A stretch of DNA of 64,000 nucleotides from Diplonema papillatum (Eukaryota > Euglenozoa > Diplonemea > Diplonemida > Diplonemidae): NCBI GenBank assembly GCA_030068145.1, contig JAPJBO010000015.1, positions 124,001-188,000 of the forward strand, read 5' to 3'. Both the position numbers and the translations under genes were made by a program. Positions 34,411 through 46,845 of this stretch are shown here, one piece after another. Within the stretch, counting starts at the first letter, position 1. Each line of letters begins with the position of its first letter. The notes beneath the pieces are model-generated. The model was given only the letters and a program-made list of their open reading frames with translations. It did no database searches and was not told the origin of the DNA.

Positions 34411-34980
34411 CACAAACAAAACAGATCTTTTTTTATGGTAACAAGCTTGCTTGTCTATATCAAAAAGTGTCGGATGGCAGCGTTCTGTGTTAAATCACTC
34501 AAAGCAGGGTTTACATACGTACGCACAAACAAAACAGATCTTTTTTTATGGTAACAAGCTTGCTTGTCTATATCAAAAAGTGTCGGATGGCAGCGTGCTG
34601 TGTTAAATCACTCAAAGCAGGGTTTACATACGTACGCACAAACAAAACAGATCTTTTTTTATGGTAACAAGCTTGCTTGTCTATATCAAAAAGTGTCGGA
34701 TGGCAGCGTGCTGTGTTAAATCACTCAAAGCAGGGTTTACATACGTACGCACAAACAAAACAGATCTTTTTTTATGGTAACAAGCTTGCTTGTCTATATC
34801 AAAAAGTGTCGGATGGCAGCGTGCTGTGTTAAATCACTCAAAGCAGGGTTTACATACGTACGCACAAACAAAACAGATCTTTTTTTATGGTAACAAGCTT
34901 GCTTGTCTATATCAAAAAGTGTCGGATGGCAGCGTGCTGTGTTAAATCACTCAAAACAGGGTTTACACACGTACGCACAA
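34411..34980 (+). repeat. Five tandem copies of a 113-bp unit
   Basis: CACAAACAAAACAGATC starts at 34411, 34524, 34637, 34750 and 34863, and a partial sixth start occurs at 34976. Spacing is exactly 113 bp and the middle copies are essentially identical. Each unit contains a T-run and ACGTACG. Short frames with the same peptide are repeat artefacts. Confidence 0.95.
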
Positions 34981-35167
34981 ACAAAAGCGGCGCCGTTGAC
35001 AGAAGGAGGAGAATATTATCACCTCCGGCCGACATTCCGAGGCCAAAGGATCATGAGACCATGCTTCCACACAGAGGATTTGCACTGAAGATTGTTTGGG
35101 CGGGATACCGACCCGACCTAGTCTTACCCGATTTCGGCTCAACTCCAAGATACACAGCAAGCTCCGG

Positions 35168-35485
35168 CCCCGCAATAATCATCTACAAAAAAGAGACAGA
35201 CAACCGACAGCGTTCATCGCCGACAAGACAAAGGACGAAGTGGTGGAGTCCATCCTCAGAAGTTAGAGTTAGGAAGCGGGGCAACCGTGGGTGTGCCACA
35301 CCCAAAACGCGTGGAAATGGACATCCGAAAAGCGGGTGTGACACCCGCTTTTTAGCTCCAGCTTCAGAGGCTGGCTCCACCGCGCAGGCGTAACATGTCA
35401 GATCGCAACTAGTAGTCCTGCAGTCTTGTCGGCGATGAATGCTGTCGGTTGTCTGTCTCTTTTTTATAGATGATTACTGCGGGGC
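35168..35485. mobile_element. Inverted-repeat element (about 60-bp arms) with a nested MITE in its loop
   Basis: The left arm 35168-35227 (GCCCCGCAATAATCATCTAC...GCCGACAAGAC) is matched by the inverted right arm 35423-35485 (GTCTTGTCGGCGATGAATGC...GATTACTGCGGGGC) with about four mismatches. The loop contains the MITE at 35242-35381. This is a foldback or MITE-like element of about 320 bp. No coding capacity and no clear target duplication. Confidence 0.8.
35242..35381. mobile_element. Small MITE (140 bp), copy 2 of the GGTGGAG family
   Basis: The ends GGTGGAGTCCATCCTCAGAA and TTCAGAGGCTGGCTCCACC are inverted relatives. The centre holds an 11-bp perfect stem AAAAGCGGGTG / CACCCGCTTTT closed by TGA, preceded by the palindrome GGGTGTGCCACACCC. 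It is nested in the larger inverted-repeat element. Confidence 0.8.
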
Positions 35486-36830
35486 TGATGCGCTTCCAGG
35501 ATACAGAGTGAGGTCAAGTCTAGCTCGGTGATACATGACAATACAGCATCCCCCTCCAATACCCAAAGGCCGAACCTTCACCAACGCATGCACTAAGCTG
35601 CAAACAAATAGAAAGTTGAAAACCACCGACCTGTCCACAGCTGGAGAGGAAGTATCGCGCAACATGGGCCTACTTACCGCGGAGGAAGCTGTATCATTTG
35701 CTCGTTTGAAGATTAAGCAGCAGTCCGCGACTTTAGTAGGCAGGTGCCAGGGTATACTACACTAGGACTACGGGTGGCTCGTTTGATTGAGAAGTGGCCC
35801 AAAGACCGAGAGGGGTTACCCTGGGATGCTATCCACATTTTCCCTCATCATTCTCGTCTCGTGCCTAACCCGAACGAGCGCGGATTCTGACCCTAGGCTG
35901 TGTATCTAAGGCACGGCAGGCTGCCAACAACGAGCAATAGTGACAGCGAACCTGGGGCGATGAACAACGCGTTCGTGCAGGCACTGTTTTGGGACGGAAA
36001 GCGCTGCAGCGTGGCTGTTGCGTCGCGATATGAGATCCGAAGGCCGCAGGTTAGCCAATACCCTGCGATCATCGAAGCACAAAAGCACAATAATAAAACA
36101 AACGAGAAACCGCAAACGCCAAATAAGGAAGAAAACGTGTCATTCCGACTCCGCAACGATTTTTTTGTAATCAAGCATGCAATTGTCGAGGGGGAAATAA
36201 ACAGCTCACCACCGTCACAAGATTTCCATTCGGGCGTCCTGAATCACAATTTCAGCATACGCACCACGTGTTAAAATAACATGTCTCTCTTTTATCATCA
36301 TCTCGTTTCGTTGTAGTCGTAGTTGGCGAGTGAGAGCACATATTTCCACCCCCGACGTTCAATGTCGGAAGCAACGAGTAGCATGCCCAGCACTTGTTTT
36401 AAGCCGAAACCAACGTATGGAACCCTGCGATCAAGATGGTCTTTGTGCCGTCGTTTTACATTTTCACTTGCCAAATGCCGGCGGCCCCAACGGCAACCCC
36501 CAGTTCTTTATCACTCCGATGAAGTTTTATTCCCTCTTCATGGTCCCGAGTCGGCACACTGCACCAGAGTTGCACCAGTGTCAGCAAGGTGCGACGGGCC
36601 TTTTCCGGAGGCGGTCGATCATTCAAACTTTGACTCAAGTGCGCCAGCATGAGCGCCGCACAGGGAAAAATATACGGAGTACGTGCCGCCGTTTCCCTTC
36701 GCGAGTCGCCGTCGATCTCAAAGGAACTTTCCGATACGGGAGGACTTTGCTCAGAAGCAACCCCGCTTGCACGAGTACTGCAGGTTTCGTTGGTTGTGCG
36801 AGAAGGTCAAAAGGGCGAACCAACCGATAG
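35486..36830. other. Intergenic stretch with only weak coding hints
   Basis: Apart from a cyclophilin-like motif at 36473-36520 no domain is visible. The stretch ends at a long GT tract. Confidence 0.45.
36473..36520 (+). pseudogene. Possible cyclophilin (peptidyl-prolyl isomerase) fragment
   Basis: The translation reads NAGGPNGNPQFFITPM, resembling the highly conserved MANAGPNTNGSQFFIT signature of cyclophilins. The flanking frame lacks the preceding GPG.L.M and the following HLDG..VVFG motifs. It is either a decayed fragment, a very short exon or chance. Confidence 0.3.
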
Positions 36831-36954
<124 letters not shown>

Positions 36955-37299
36955 AATCCCTTTCTTTCCGTTTCTGGTCTTTCGAGCTTCTGGACCGCTT
37001 GTGGCATGGATTGCAGTGGGTGAACTCAGGACTAAAAGGCAGGAAAAGGATAAAGCACCGTTATCGAGGGAAGCGGCCGGCCGGCAATACAAGGAGAAGA
37101 GGGCCGCGTGGGCGGCACACGGGTAAGGGGGAAGGGGGAGTACAAACAGCGGAGAGGGAAACAGCCTGGATGTTTGCGTAATACTACCCCTGTCCAACCT
37201 CTTAAAGAGTGGAACTAGGAGGCATCGCGTACGTCAAATGGTGGAAACGGAAAACGGGATTCCACTAGACGCGCCTTCGGCGCTCAAGCAAGCTTGCTA

Positions 37300-37473
<174 letters not shown>

Positions 37474-38343
37474 CACGATGGGCTCGCCTTCCTCCCCCGC
37501 TCCCCGAGTGGGGAGAGACGGATTTGTCTGCTCGTAGCACGGGTGGTCCTGGTTGTGGCGAGCTACGAACAGCCGCCTGACAAACCACTCAGGCTCCGTG
37601 CTGACGATGGTCCGCGTGTATACGCCCGTGGCTTCACGGACGAACTACAGTGCAGACAGCGGCGTTGAGCACACAACCATTCCAAGCACGTTTTTGCAAT
37701 CCCCCATCTACTATCTGCCTTCTTTCCACAGAAACTTCAGCTTTGGTTTGACACTTTCCCTGCCGTTCGCAAACGAGCCACAAAAGCTGGGGCCGCACAA
37801 ACGCCAGCCTGAGCAACAGGTACGTCTAGATTCGCAAAGGGTGGTCTCCCATCTTTTTTCCACCCAACGCAAAGTTTTTGAAAACGCGCCGGAAAGAAGA
37901 TTCGTTTTCAGGTGGAATTGGTGGTCCCACAGGGACGGCACAGCCGGACAGATTGCAAACCGGGAACAATTAGTGGCGGGTCCGACTTCGTATTTTGCAC
38001 CATCGAGGAAACCTTCGGAAATGACAAGACCCATAGAAAAGGAGAGCGCTCTAAAATATGTCGAATAGTCGGCAACAGGCAGCAAATACACACACCCAAG
38101 CACAGGGGTAGCAGTCGTCAGCATTGCAGAATGCTGGGCGACAAGTGATTCGCGCCACTTTCCCGTGCGAGCGAGTCTCGGAACAGGACTCAAAACTGTG
38201 ACCCAGGTAGTGACCGCTGAACATGACGGGTGTTGCACCAGGAATTTGGAACAGCTAGTCAGGCCAAGCTCATTGCACAGAGAGAGCTCCCAGGTGGTCA
38301 CTTTTTTTTCTCGAAGAAAAGAAAAGAAGAAAAATGCCGCCCC

Positions 38344-38453
38344 TGGTCCAGGAACGTGACGGTCAACCACAACTTGCAAAGCTTGAGTCGGAGGCAGCAC
38401 AGTGCCACAACCCCGTCCGCTCTGCCCTGCGGCTGACCGTCTCGACATCTGGC
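38344..38453 (+). repeat. Dispersed repeat family B, copy 1 (partner 58910-59013)
   Basis: GGTCCAGG, CAACCACA, CTTGCAAAGCTTGAGTCGG, AGGCAGCACAG, CCGTCCGCTCTGCCCTG and GGCTGACCGTCTCGACA occur in the same order and spacing in both places at roughly 85-90 % identity. The function is unknown. Confidence 0.8.
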
Positions 38454-38868
38454 ATATGGACGGAGGCAAACCATTGGGAGTTTTGCCCGATTTCTTGGGG
38501 ACTCCTGATTGAGGAACTTCATCTACAAGGTTGGCCGAGGGTTAACACTGCCTGGATTACCCAATTTCTTCGTCAATGAAAATCCCTGTGGCGAAAAAAA
38601 GTTGTTTAGCCAACCCCATTTTCGTGGAAAATAGCTATTTTTTGCCCGAGAGAAACCGGGGGCGGGGGGGGGGGCCCTCGTGGCAATCCGGAAAACTCGT
38701 GCAAGAAAACAACTTCTCGAGGCAAGAAGATAGTTTTTCCACTGCCAGACGACTTTGAGACACTGCGAGAGGCTACTTTTTGGCACAAGAGCAATGCGAA
38801 ATTTGAGCATGCCTGATCTGTCGTCGAAAGAAGAAATATGGGGGATCTCGGAAGAGCACGAGTCAGTG

Positions 38869-39166
38869 TCACATGAACGCTGTTCCTGGGGTGTGATGCC
38901 AGATGCGTCTTGAGTGCTGAAGGTCAGTGACACCGCTGCCTACCGTAATGTTGTGCACGACCGTGGGAGCTTGGCCTGGTACGGCTTGTGGCACAGGTGC
39001 AGTTGTGACTTGTGGTGCAGGTGCACTTTTGGCTTGTGGCACAGGACTTTTGAGCCCTTGTGGTGTGATTGTGGCGTCGTTCGTACTTGCCTGGCTCGCC
39101 ATGCCCAGCAGCATGTTTCCGAGCTTTGGCAGTGAGTTTCACAACATTTTTCTTTGACTTCGGCAT
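38869..39166 (-). pseudogene. Small basic / Pro-Gln-Ala repeat frame, frameshifted
   Basis: On the minus strand a start at 39166 gives MPKSKKNVVKLTAKARKHA. After a frame change it continues as GMASQASTNDATITPQGLKS followed by three PVPQA / PAPQV repeats to a stop at 38869. This could be a broken small gene encoding a basic head and a low-complexity tail, or a chance frame over a short GT-rich repeat. No family is recognised. Confidence 0.25.
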
Positions 39167-39765
39167 ATTCCCACCCAAGATTGTGTTGGAATTGTCTGAA
39201 TTGGTACAGAAAACCAAAAGTGCCCACTGTGAAGAAAAGTCCGCCCACTGTGAAGAAAAGTAGCCAGCAGTGTAGAAAAGTCGTCGGGAAAGTGGAAAAA
39301 ACCTTTTCTACAGCAAGCTCACAAACCCAAACCCGGTTCTACACCAAGCCCGGAAGCCTACAACCTGCCGACCCTCCTAACACCATGCAAAAAGATCGGT
39401 CGAGAGAAGAAGATTTGACCTCTTTTTGTGAACCGTGAAGTTTTTTAGCCAGCCAATTTCGTGATCATTAGCGGGTGCTGAGACAGGCCTGGCTTACACA
39501 CTGATACAAGATCGGTCTAACCTTTGATATACGCATCTACTCCTACAATTGAGTGGCAGAAACCCCCTGCCACAACGACCTTGATTTAAACACGGTTCTT
39601 AGCAGGAAACCCGGGAAAACGCAGAGAACGGAGAAAAAGGAAGAAGTGACCCGAATCCATTAGAAGAGCTTCACAAGACCGAAGCTAAAAGAAGAAAAGT
39701 CAAACATTAGTAAATAATTAAAGAAACACAAAAAGCCGAAGGCTGATGACTAGCTCAGTAGCAGG

Positions 39766-42700
39766 ATGATGATGAAAACGTGCACGGCTGTACTGGTCAG
39801 TGTATGTTTTTGCGTCGCTGGAGGCGTAGTAACGGTCATTCCGCTTCCATCGGCGCTGTTAGAAGACAGTCTGAGGGAAGGAAATTATGTTGTGCAACTG
39901 ACTTCGACTGATATGGTATCGTTGGAAGGCATGCGGCGAGCGCTTCCCGACTTGTTTCACTGTGCTACCAATGCAACAAGCATCTTCAAAAGCAGGAGCA
40001 GACAGATTTTGCAGGCGTCTCCGCCCGGCAGCAACGTAGCGTGCGTATGCTCCGATAGCTGCGGTGCTAGCGGAACACAGCCCTGTAATTGCGTTGCTAC
40101 CTGGTGCGAAAGGCTCAGGATCGAGCTCCAAGCCGATGCTGGCTTCGACCTTGCCACGCCTGAGGAGATTGTTGCCGTGTTGCCAGCCTATGTCTTCTCA
40201 GCCCCCCCTCCAGATGATGAAAGGATTAGTAACCCGATGTCGATCACCCCGACAGGCGGGGTACTAACAGTATCTCTCGGCGCTTCCACCCCTCAAGAAA
40301 ACATCACTATTGCCGGCGACGATCTGATCCGCGGCCCCATCAACCTGACCCTGACACTCATGGGAGAGACGTGGAAACAGAAGTTTCCGCCGCAGTCGGT
40401 CGTGTCGGACGTGTCAATGGTGGACGAGCCGTTTGGGTTCGAGTCGTTTCGGACGAAAATCCTCCCCGACTTAGTGAGGGTCGGCCCCGTCAACGTAATG
40501 CACATCACGCTGCAGCAAGCCGAAGACTACCTGCTGCTGAATCACGACCGGGAAACCCTCACCTTTGGCGGCGGCAGTTCCGTCGCTCCTCTCCTTTTTG
40601 AGTCGGGGCTGTCCCTCCGATCCCATGCCAATGTCTTCATCAATAAGCCTGTGAACTTGACTTGCAGCTTCCCGTTCGCCAGTACTTGCTCAGGGTGCGT
40701 TGATGGGTACTACGGGCTGCTCTGTTCGAAGTGCCCAGGAAACGGGGACACGTGTTCGGGAAATGCAGAGTGTTTGGCAGGGGCGAAGAAGTGCTCTGAT
40801 GGGTGCCACGACGGGATGCAGGGTACTGGACTTTGCACCTGCCTGATCGGATGGGGAGGGGCCTCCTGCGACACGATGACGACAGAAGCACTCACAAGCG
40901 CTGCGTCCAGCTCCGTCGCTGTTGGGTCACTGCTAATGGAAATCGCCGCTGGCGGCTCACCGGCCGCACCAATTACTGCCATCACCCAGTTGCAGTTTAT
41001 CGTTCTCCTTGGCATTCAGCAGTGTTCACCCGTCAGGGTGCGCGCACTGGCGTCCTCGGTCACATGGATCCTGAACCCTTTCTACGGGTCAATCTATGCA
41101 GAGTACCACGTCAGTGAAGACATACTTCATATGCGCCAGAGCTACGCGATCTTATTCACCAGCTACGTGGTGCACATTCTCCTCATTCTGGCGCTGTATC
41201 TGTACCAGAAGAAAAACGGCTGGAGCTTCTTAGACACGCAAGATTTTCTTTGGTTCCCGAATCTGCAGGTTCTCATCACCCTGCTGCTGCTTTGCAATTC
41301 GGTTAGTTCATCTGCCGGCGTGCTGACCGAAAACGGGGGAAATTGGCTGGACGGGCTGCTTGCGGCTCTGTTGCTGGTGGCGTACTTGTTTGTGCTTCCG
41401 ATTGCTACCTTTTGGTTCTTAAACCGCTCCCTGCGGTCCAGGCCAACGCCCAAGACCGAGTTCTTGTCCCGCAACGTTGCGAATAGCCCGCGGAATGCGG
41501 CACGCATAGTGTACACAAGCAAGCGGGCGGAGAAGATGCCGGCGGCCCTAGCCTACTTCTTGCCCTCGGGCTTCTGGACCTCACTGCACTTGCCAGACCG
41601 CGGGTTCTTCAATCGCTGGAGCTTGCTTTTCGACGAGTACCGAGCGCGGCGAAGCATGTTCATGATAGTCCAAGTCGTGAAGCTCCTCCTTTACTCCGCC
41701 ACTCTCGGCACGCGCGTGTCCTCGCATGAGCTCTGTGAGACTAAGATGTTCATTCTCACCGGCTTTGTCTGCGTGTTCGCCTTTGTGATATCCTGGCAGC
41801 AACCATTCAACTCACTCGGCTCGAACATCTTGCACGGGCTGATCGCATGGTGTAACGCCGGGGTTTGCATCAGCATTCTTTCGGAGCTGAGGGGCGGCGG
41901 AGAGGGCAAGGCGCACATCTTTTTGATCGCAAACACGTGCCTGCTGATCGTTTCGGCGATTTGGAACTTCGTCGTCTTCGTCCTCGGGAAGACGGTGTAC
42001 AAGGTGCGCCACGTCCAGCTGGGCTCCACCGCCACGCCGTCTCCTCAAAATAGGTCCGAATTGAGCGACTACACCACCATCACACCGCGCACCACCGAGA
42101 CCGCAACCTTGCATGTAGCATCACGAGCCTTTTGGCTCTCGGCTCACAGGCAGAGCGACATTCCCGCGCTCGTTGCTGTTCAGGCCACACACGTTGGCGA
42201 GATTCAGGTCAAGATGAAACGCGGTGGGTATGAGACCATGTGGCTGGAGCTGAGAGGGCCTCACTTACTTTACTACAAGTCCGCAGCAGAGGCGACGGAT
42301 CCTCTGGGCGGGGCCGACCTGGCGAGCTGTAGAGCAGAGTACAAATCGAAGAAGAAGAAAGTGGTGATCACCGACTTGGTGTACGATGAGGACAGCTGCT
42401 GCTTACGCGCGAAGAACGCGACTGACCTGGAAGGCTGGTTCAAGGCGGTGCAGAGCGTCGCGTCGCCGTCTTGCGGGCTGCTAGCCGACGGCCCCATTCT
42501 TTCAACCAACCTTATCTCCCGATACGTTGAAATCGGATCCCTCGGCCGCGGCGCCTACGGGGAAGTCGTCAAGGTGCGTGGCATCGAGACCGGCAAGGAA
42601 TACGCACTTAAAAGGCTGCACGCCCGAACTGGCAACGAGCTCCCGCGCATCCTGAACGAGATATCGGTGTTGCAGCTGCTGCGACACCCGTTTCTCGTGT

Positions 42701-43967
42701 CCCTCGTGGAGGCGATCGAAGACAAGGGAACCATGCACCTCATCATGACGCTGCTGTCAGGCGGTGACCTGGGCATGCACCTGAAGGAAAAAGGCTCGCT
42801 CACCCGCGAGCAAGTCGTGTTTTACACAGCGCAGGTGGTCCTCGCGTTGGACCACCTCCACGCCAACGGCGTGTTGTACCGCGATCTAAAACCTGCGAAC
42901 ATTGTCCTGGACTCCGTCGTCAACGGAAACGCGGTCCTTACAGACATGGGCATCGCCACCATGGGACTGAATGCCTCCACGTTCTGCGGGACTCCGTACT
43001 ACCTGGCTCCGGAGGTCGTAAGATACAACAGCTACAACCAATCCGTCGATTGGTGGGCGTTGGGTGTGGTTGTGTACGAGTTGCTTTTTGGCGTTACGCC
43101 GTTCGCAGCGGAAGAGATGACTGTCACGTTTCAGTTGATCGAGATGCGAAATCCGATCTTCCCCGCTGGGCGCGACGACGACGCGGAAGACCTCGTCTCG
43201 AAGCTGCTGGTCAAGAAGCCCGAGAAGCGGCTGACCTCGCCGAAGAAGATCAAGAAGCACCGGTTTTACGACAGCATCAGCTTCGACGCCTTGCTCTCCG
43301 GCCACCTGCGGCCGCCGGATATGGCCGCGTTGCAAGCGTCGCCGGAAGACAGACAGGACGCGTTCCCGGCGAGGAGCGAAAAAACTGCAAGTGTAAGCAG
43401 GATGTCGCATTTGTCCCACGTTTACTCAGACACTGGGTCGCAGCGCAGTACAAGGGCACTGTCTCCGTTCCCGGCGCAGACCAAGTACCTGAGTGGCGCG
43501 AAGAGAAGCGGCACCAATGCCGGTCCCGTCTCGGCGGTCGTGCCTCCGTTCACAACAGCCGACACTAGCGCGTACTACCTGCAGCAGACCCCGTACACAG
43601 TGTCGGGCTCGCTTTCTCCTCTCATCCCTTCCAACCTATACTTAGCCACAACCGACCCATCTGGCAGCTTCTGCACGTCGCTGCCAAACGCATCCCTAGA
43701 CTGCCCCCCCCGAGACAACCCAATCGACTCCATCTTTGGCGACAAGAGCGAGCGGAGCGTCAGGTCTCAGGTACCGTTTCCTCCATTTTTCGGCAAACGA
43801 ATAAACCAAAACTACGCATTTCTTCTTGACAGACCCAAACCGAAGTGTCGAATGCATGCAACCCGCGGGTGGGAACGCTTATTTTTGTTTGTCGTCACGT
43901 CGCCAAGCGTTTAACACGGACCGATGGTCAAACTCCATACGTCTTTCGCAAAACTCGTATGTATTAG
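39766..43967 (+). CDS. Receptor-like protein: EGF-like ectodomain, 7-8 TM segments, PH domain and AGC protein kinase (about 1380 aa)
   Basis: ATG 39766 opens a signal peptide (MMMKTCTAVLVSVCFCVAGG). Residues 25-305 are extracellular with N-glycosylation sites. About 307-370 is a Cys-rich EGF/laminin-like module (CVDGYYGLLCSKCPG, CTCLIGWGGASCD). Seven or eight hydrophobic helices follow between about 410 and 760. A PH-like domain spans about 808-900 (VGEIQVKMKRGG, the conserved Trp in DLEGWF). The kinase spans about 920-1180: GRGAYGEVVKV, YALKRL, YRDLKPANIVLD, TDMGIATMG, FCGTPYYLAPEV. YRDLKP and FCGTPxYLAPE are AGC-family features. The DFG motif reads DMG but its Asp is kept, so activity is plausible. 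Near the 3' end a 62-bp intron (43771-43832, CAG/GTACCG..TTGACAG) would shift the stop from 43914 to 43967. Both versions are about 1380 residues. Confidence 0.85.
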
Positions 43968-44908
43968 CGCGGCCGACAGGTCTAAGTCCTAGCCCATTCC
44001 AGACTGCTGTCACTAAGTAGTGGGTAGAGACAGAATCCCACGCGAACGTGGAGTCCAAATGTCACTTTCAAATTGGAGCCACGGCGTTTAGCTATCTCAC
44101 AACAGCACAAAGAGAAGCATGCCAACCCAGCAATTACACGAACAACACAGTCTGAGAAACGAGGCCCCGGGACTGAGAGTTCGCGCTTGTCCATTCCGGA
44201 CCAAATAAACACGGTTGCTGAAACGAGCCCTGGGTTCTTCAGTCAGGAGACAGAAATGAAGGTGTGAATTTCTTTCAGTACGCATCTGCTTGTCTGATTC
44301 TAGACGACTCTTTTTTCGCGACAACGGGTGCAAGCTCAAATTGCCTGTGCGCAGCTCGCCGAGCTTGAGGCTCTGTTTCCCCTTTCCTTGACTCCTGCGG
44401 AACAAGAGTTGGGTAGGCTCCGGGTCAAGTTCATCTTGTATCGGGCAAAACGAATGCGCTGGCCTCGCGCAAGGACTACAGGGTTAGGAAGGTCTCAGGA
44501 CACGTGCAGGCGACAGGAAGAACCTACCAAGACGAGGCTACGGTACCTGGCACTGCTGCCCACAAGGCCCTAAAGCAGTTCAGGAAAATGAGTAACCAGA
44601 GAAAATGACTCGGAACTGGGCAACACCCGACACAGCGAAGAGTCCACGCGACGTGATGAGACAGCCGCCCATCGTTGTATTGGTTAGCATCGGGTACGTG
44701 TGATCCAACTGACAGTGATCACTGCAACCTCGGTTGCTCTCCCTTCAATACTCTTCTCTGACTCAACGGTCAACCGGAGACTCAAAAAATATCGGCTTCT
44801 TGAAACTCGAAACGGTCTCTTGAAACATTTCCGATACCTTAGAGGAACCTTTACGACAATTGATACTACAATCCCGTGTGAAGTGAACTTGCACTCAAAA
44901 CAGAACTA
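43968..44908. other. Intergenic stretch downstream of the receptor-kinase gene
   Basis: No gene recognised. ACGGTCAACCGGAGACT near 44767 recurs at about 54877, marking another short dispersed repeat. Confidence 0.5.
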
Positions 44909-45008
44909 AACCCCCCCCCCCCCCCCCCCCCCCCCAGGGGTGGCCCTAAGCGGCCAGATTGCGGAGTCGTTGGCAGAATCGGACCTGACCCCCCCCCCCC
45001 CCCCCCTA
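44909..45008 (+). repeat. Two long poly-C runs
   Basis: C-runs of about 27 (44909-44935) and about 18 (44989-45006) begin a 4.6-kb block that also contains G-runs at about 45220, 46288-46337, 46390 and 49411, and C-runs at about 46975-46992, 49339 and 49471-49484. Such density of G/C homopolymers is seen nowhere else in the window. Confidence 0.9.
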
Positions 45009-45249
45009 TATACAGGCTATTTTCACTGTGGAGGGGGGACGCTACCTGTCACTCTCTAAGGTGGTCACCACGGTGGGTGGTCAGAAAAAAAAAATTTTTT
45101 TTGGCCCAAATACCCCAAAAACCACACTTTGAAAATTTTTTGTGGGCCCACTTTTGCCAGGGAATTTTGACCATTTCACCTTAGAGAACCAGCCTCCAAG
45201 GCAACTGCACTGTAGAAGGGGGGGGGGCAAAGATGGTATAATACAAGGG

Positions 45250-45350
45250 TCAAATAATTAAATACAAATTCAATAATAAAATACAATAAAATACAATAAA
45301 ATACAATAAAATACAATTAAATACAATTAAATACAGAATAAAATACAGAC
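45250..45350 (+). repeat. AATAAAATAC-type AT-rich tandem repeat, site 1
   Basis: AATACAATAAAATACAATAA-type 10-bp units repeat about nine times. A second tract of the same repeat lies at 46196-46270, so the two tracts bracket the dispersed repeat A copy. Confidence 0.85.
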
Positions 45351-45689
45351 CCTGTAGGCTACAGTGCAGCTGCCTTGTGGTTGATGTTTTTGACATGTCT
45401 TTGTGTGTGTGACTCTAAATGATCCCTGATTCTCGACTACATCTACGACTTTTTCCTTGGCTTCAGCCTGCTTTTCCTCGCGCTTCTTAGTTTCCTCGGC
45501 AGCTTTGTTTTTCCGGTCGATATCGGCAACTAACTCGTCAAGACCTGCCCATATTTGTGGTGGCGTGGACTCTCGCCAAGAAGGCGCTTTTCACCCCATG
45601 AAGCTGAACACCCTCTCTGCGTCACGGAATTCTGAATTCGTGCACCCAGTGTCACACTTCGGAGTCCACGTTCACTTATGTGGGGAGTT

Positions 45690-46135
45690 GTAGAGTACGG
45701 GAGGAACCGGAAATCTCCGGAAAGATGGTACCCGCATTCCAACTCGTCTCGGGAAAGGTCAGTCGACGACCTTATGCAGGTGGGTGGACTTGCGTTATCT
45801 CTCTGTCCCAGTCGCCATAGCAACGTTATCCTCGCCCAGCATCATCCTGCAACCCTGCTTTCAGGATGGCCATCGTGCCTCTCATTTTGGTTATCAACCT
45901 TACTCCTCGCTCGAATTGCCGTCTTCGACCTTCACTGCCCCTGGTCCTGGTGGTTAGGACTACTTTCGTGACGTGCCACCTCTCTTCGTCACTGGTACCT
46001 TATCTTGCACCTCTGCCCGCCGCGGAGTGCACGTCTCTGTCTTCGATGATGGCGAGTCCTTACGCCGCAAAGGAAATACCCCGAAACTCCCCGAATTTCT
46101 CTGAAATTTCCCGATATTTTCGTCTGGACGAGGTG
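45690..46135 (+). repeat. Dispersed repeat family A, short copy
   Basis: It aligns in order with blocks of 28505-29765: GGAACCGGAAATCTCCGGAA, AACTCGTCTCGGGAAAGGTC, GCCATAGCAACGTTATCCTCG, GGTTATCAACCTTACTCCTC, and finally CAAAGGAAATACC..CTGGACGAGGTGG. About 0.8 kb of the long copy is missing. Confidence 0.65.
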
Positions 46136-46195
46136 GATACAGGCAAAATAAAGACATGTCAACTACAGGCAAATGGGATTCCAAATACAGACTTG

Positions 46196-46270
46196 TATTA
46201 AATACAAATTCTCCAGAATAAAATACAATAAAATACAATAAAATACAACGAATAAAATACAAGTGTATTT
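46196..46270 (+). repeat. AATAAAATAC-type AT-rich tandem repeat, site 2
   Basis: Same decamer as at 45250-45350. It is followed directly by a G-run of about 50. Confidence 0.85.
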
Positions 46271-46284
46271 TATTATTGCCATCC

Positions 46285-46287
<3 letters not shown>

Positions 46288-46325
<38 letters not shown>

Positions 46326-46337
46326 GGGGGGGGGGGG
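46288..46337 (+). repeat. Poly-G run (about 50 bp with one A)
   Basis: A near-perfect G homopolymer that could form G-quadruplexes. It lies about 0.55 kb upstream of the USP reading frame. Confidence 0.95.
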
Positions 46338-46845
46338 CTAAGGATTGGGGGGTGCAACGGGCAACGTCAACGTCTGCTAAATTTGGAAGGGGGGGGGGGG
46401 TCCTGTTTGGTGCACCTGGTGGCCGGGGACCCCCCCACCCTTTTTTCCGGGGACCCCCTTAAACGCGCTCTTTCGCGATGGATCTTTCCACTCCGTCCTC
46501 GGTTCGTCTGTAAGGCCTGAAATTTGACGTGCAAAACACAGGCTGAAACCGGGAAAATCTGCCCTTTCGTGGTTTTCTTGGTGCCGTTTTTCGAAATTCT
46601 CTAAGTACGTTTCCCAGCGGATTTGCCTGAAAAACAGTTTTTGGGGGGTATTGGCATTTTGGGGAAAGCACATGGTAAATCGGCCCAATCGGCCCGAATT
46701 TTCACTTTTTGGGCCAATTTTCCAGATTTTGGCTGATTTTTGAGTGCATTGCAGGAATCTTGGTTTTCCGGGAAACTGACTTTGCTCAAAAGTTGCTAAG
46801 TACATCTCCCTGCCAAAAAAGTGCAGGAAAACATTTTGGTGGGGA

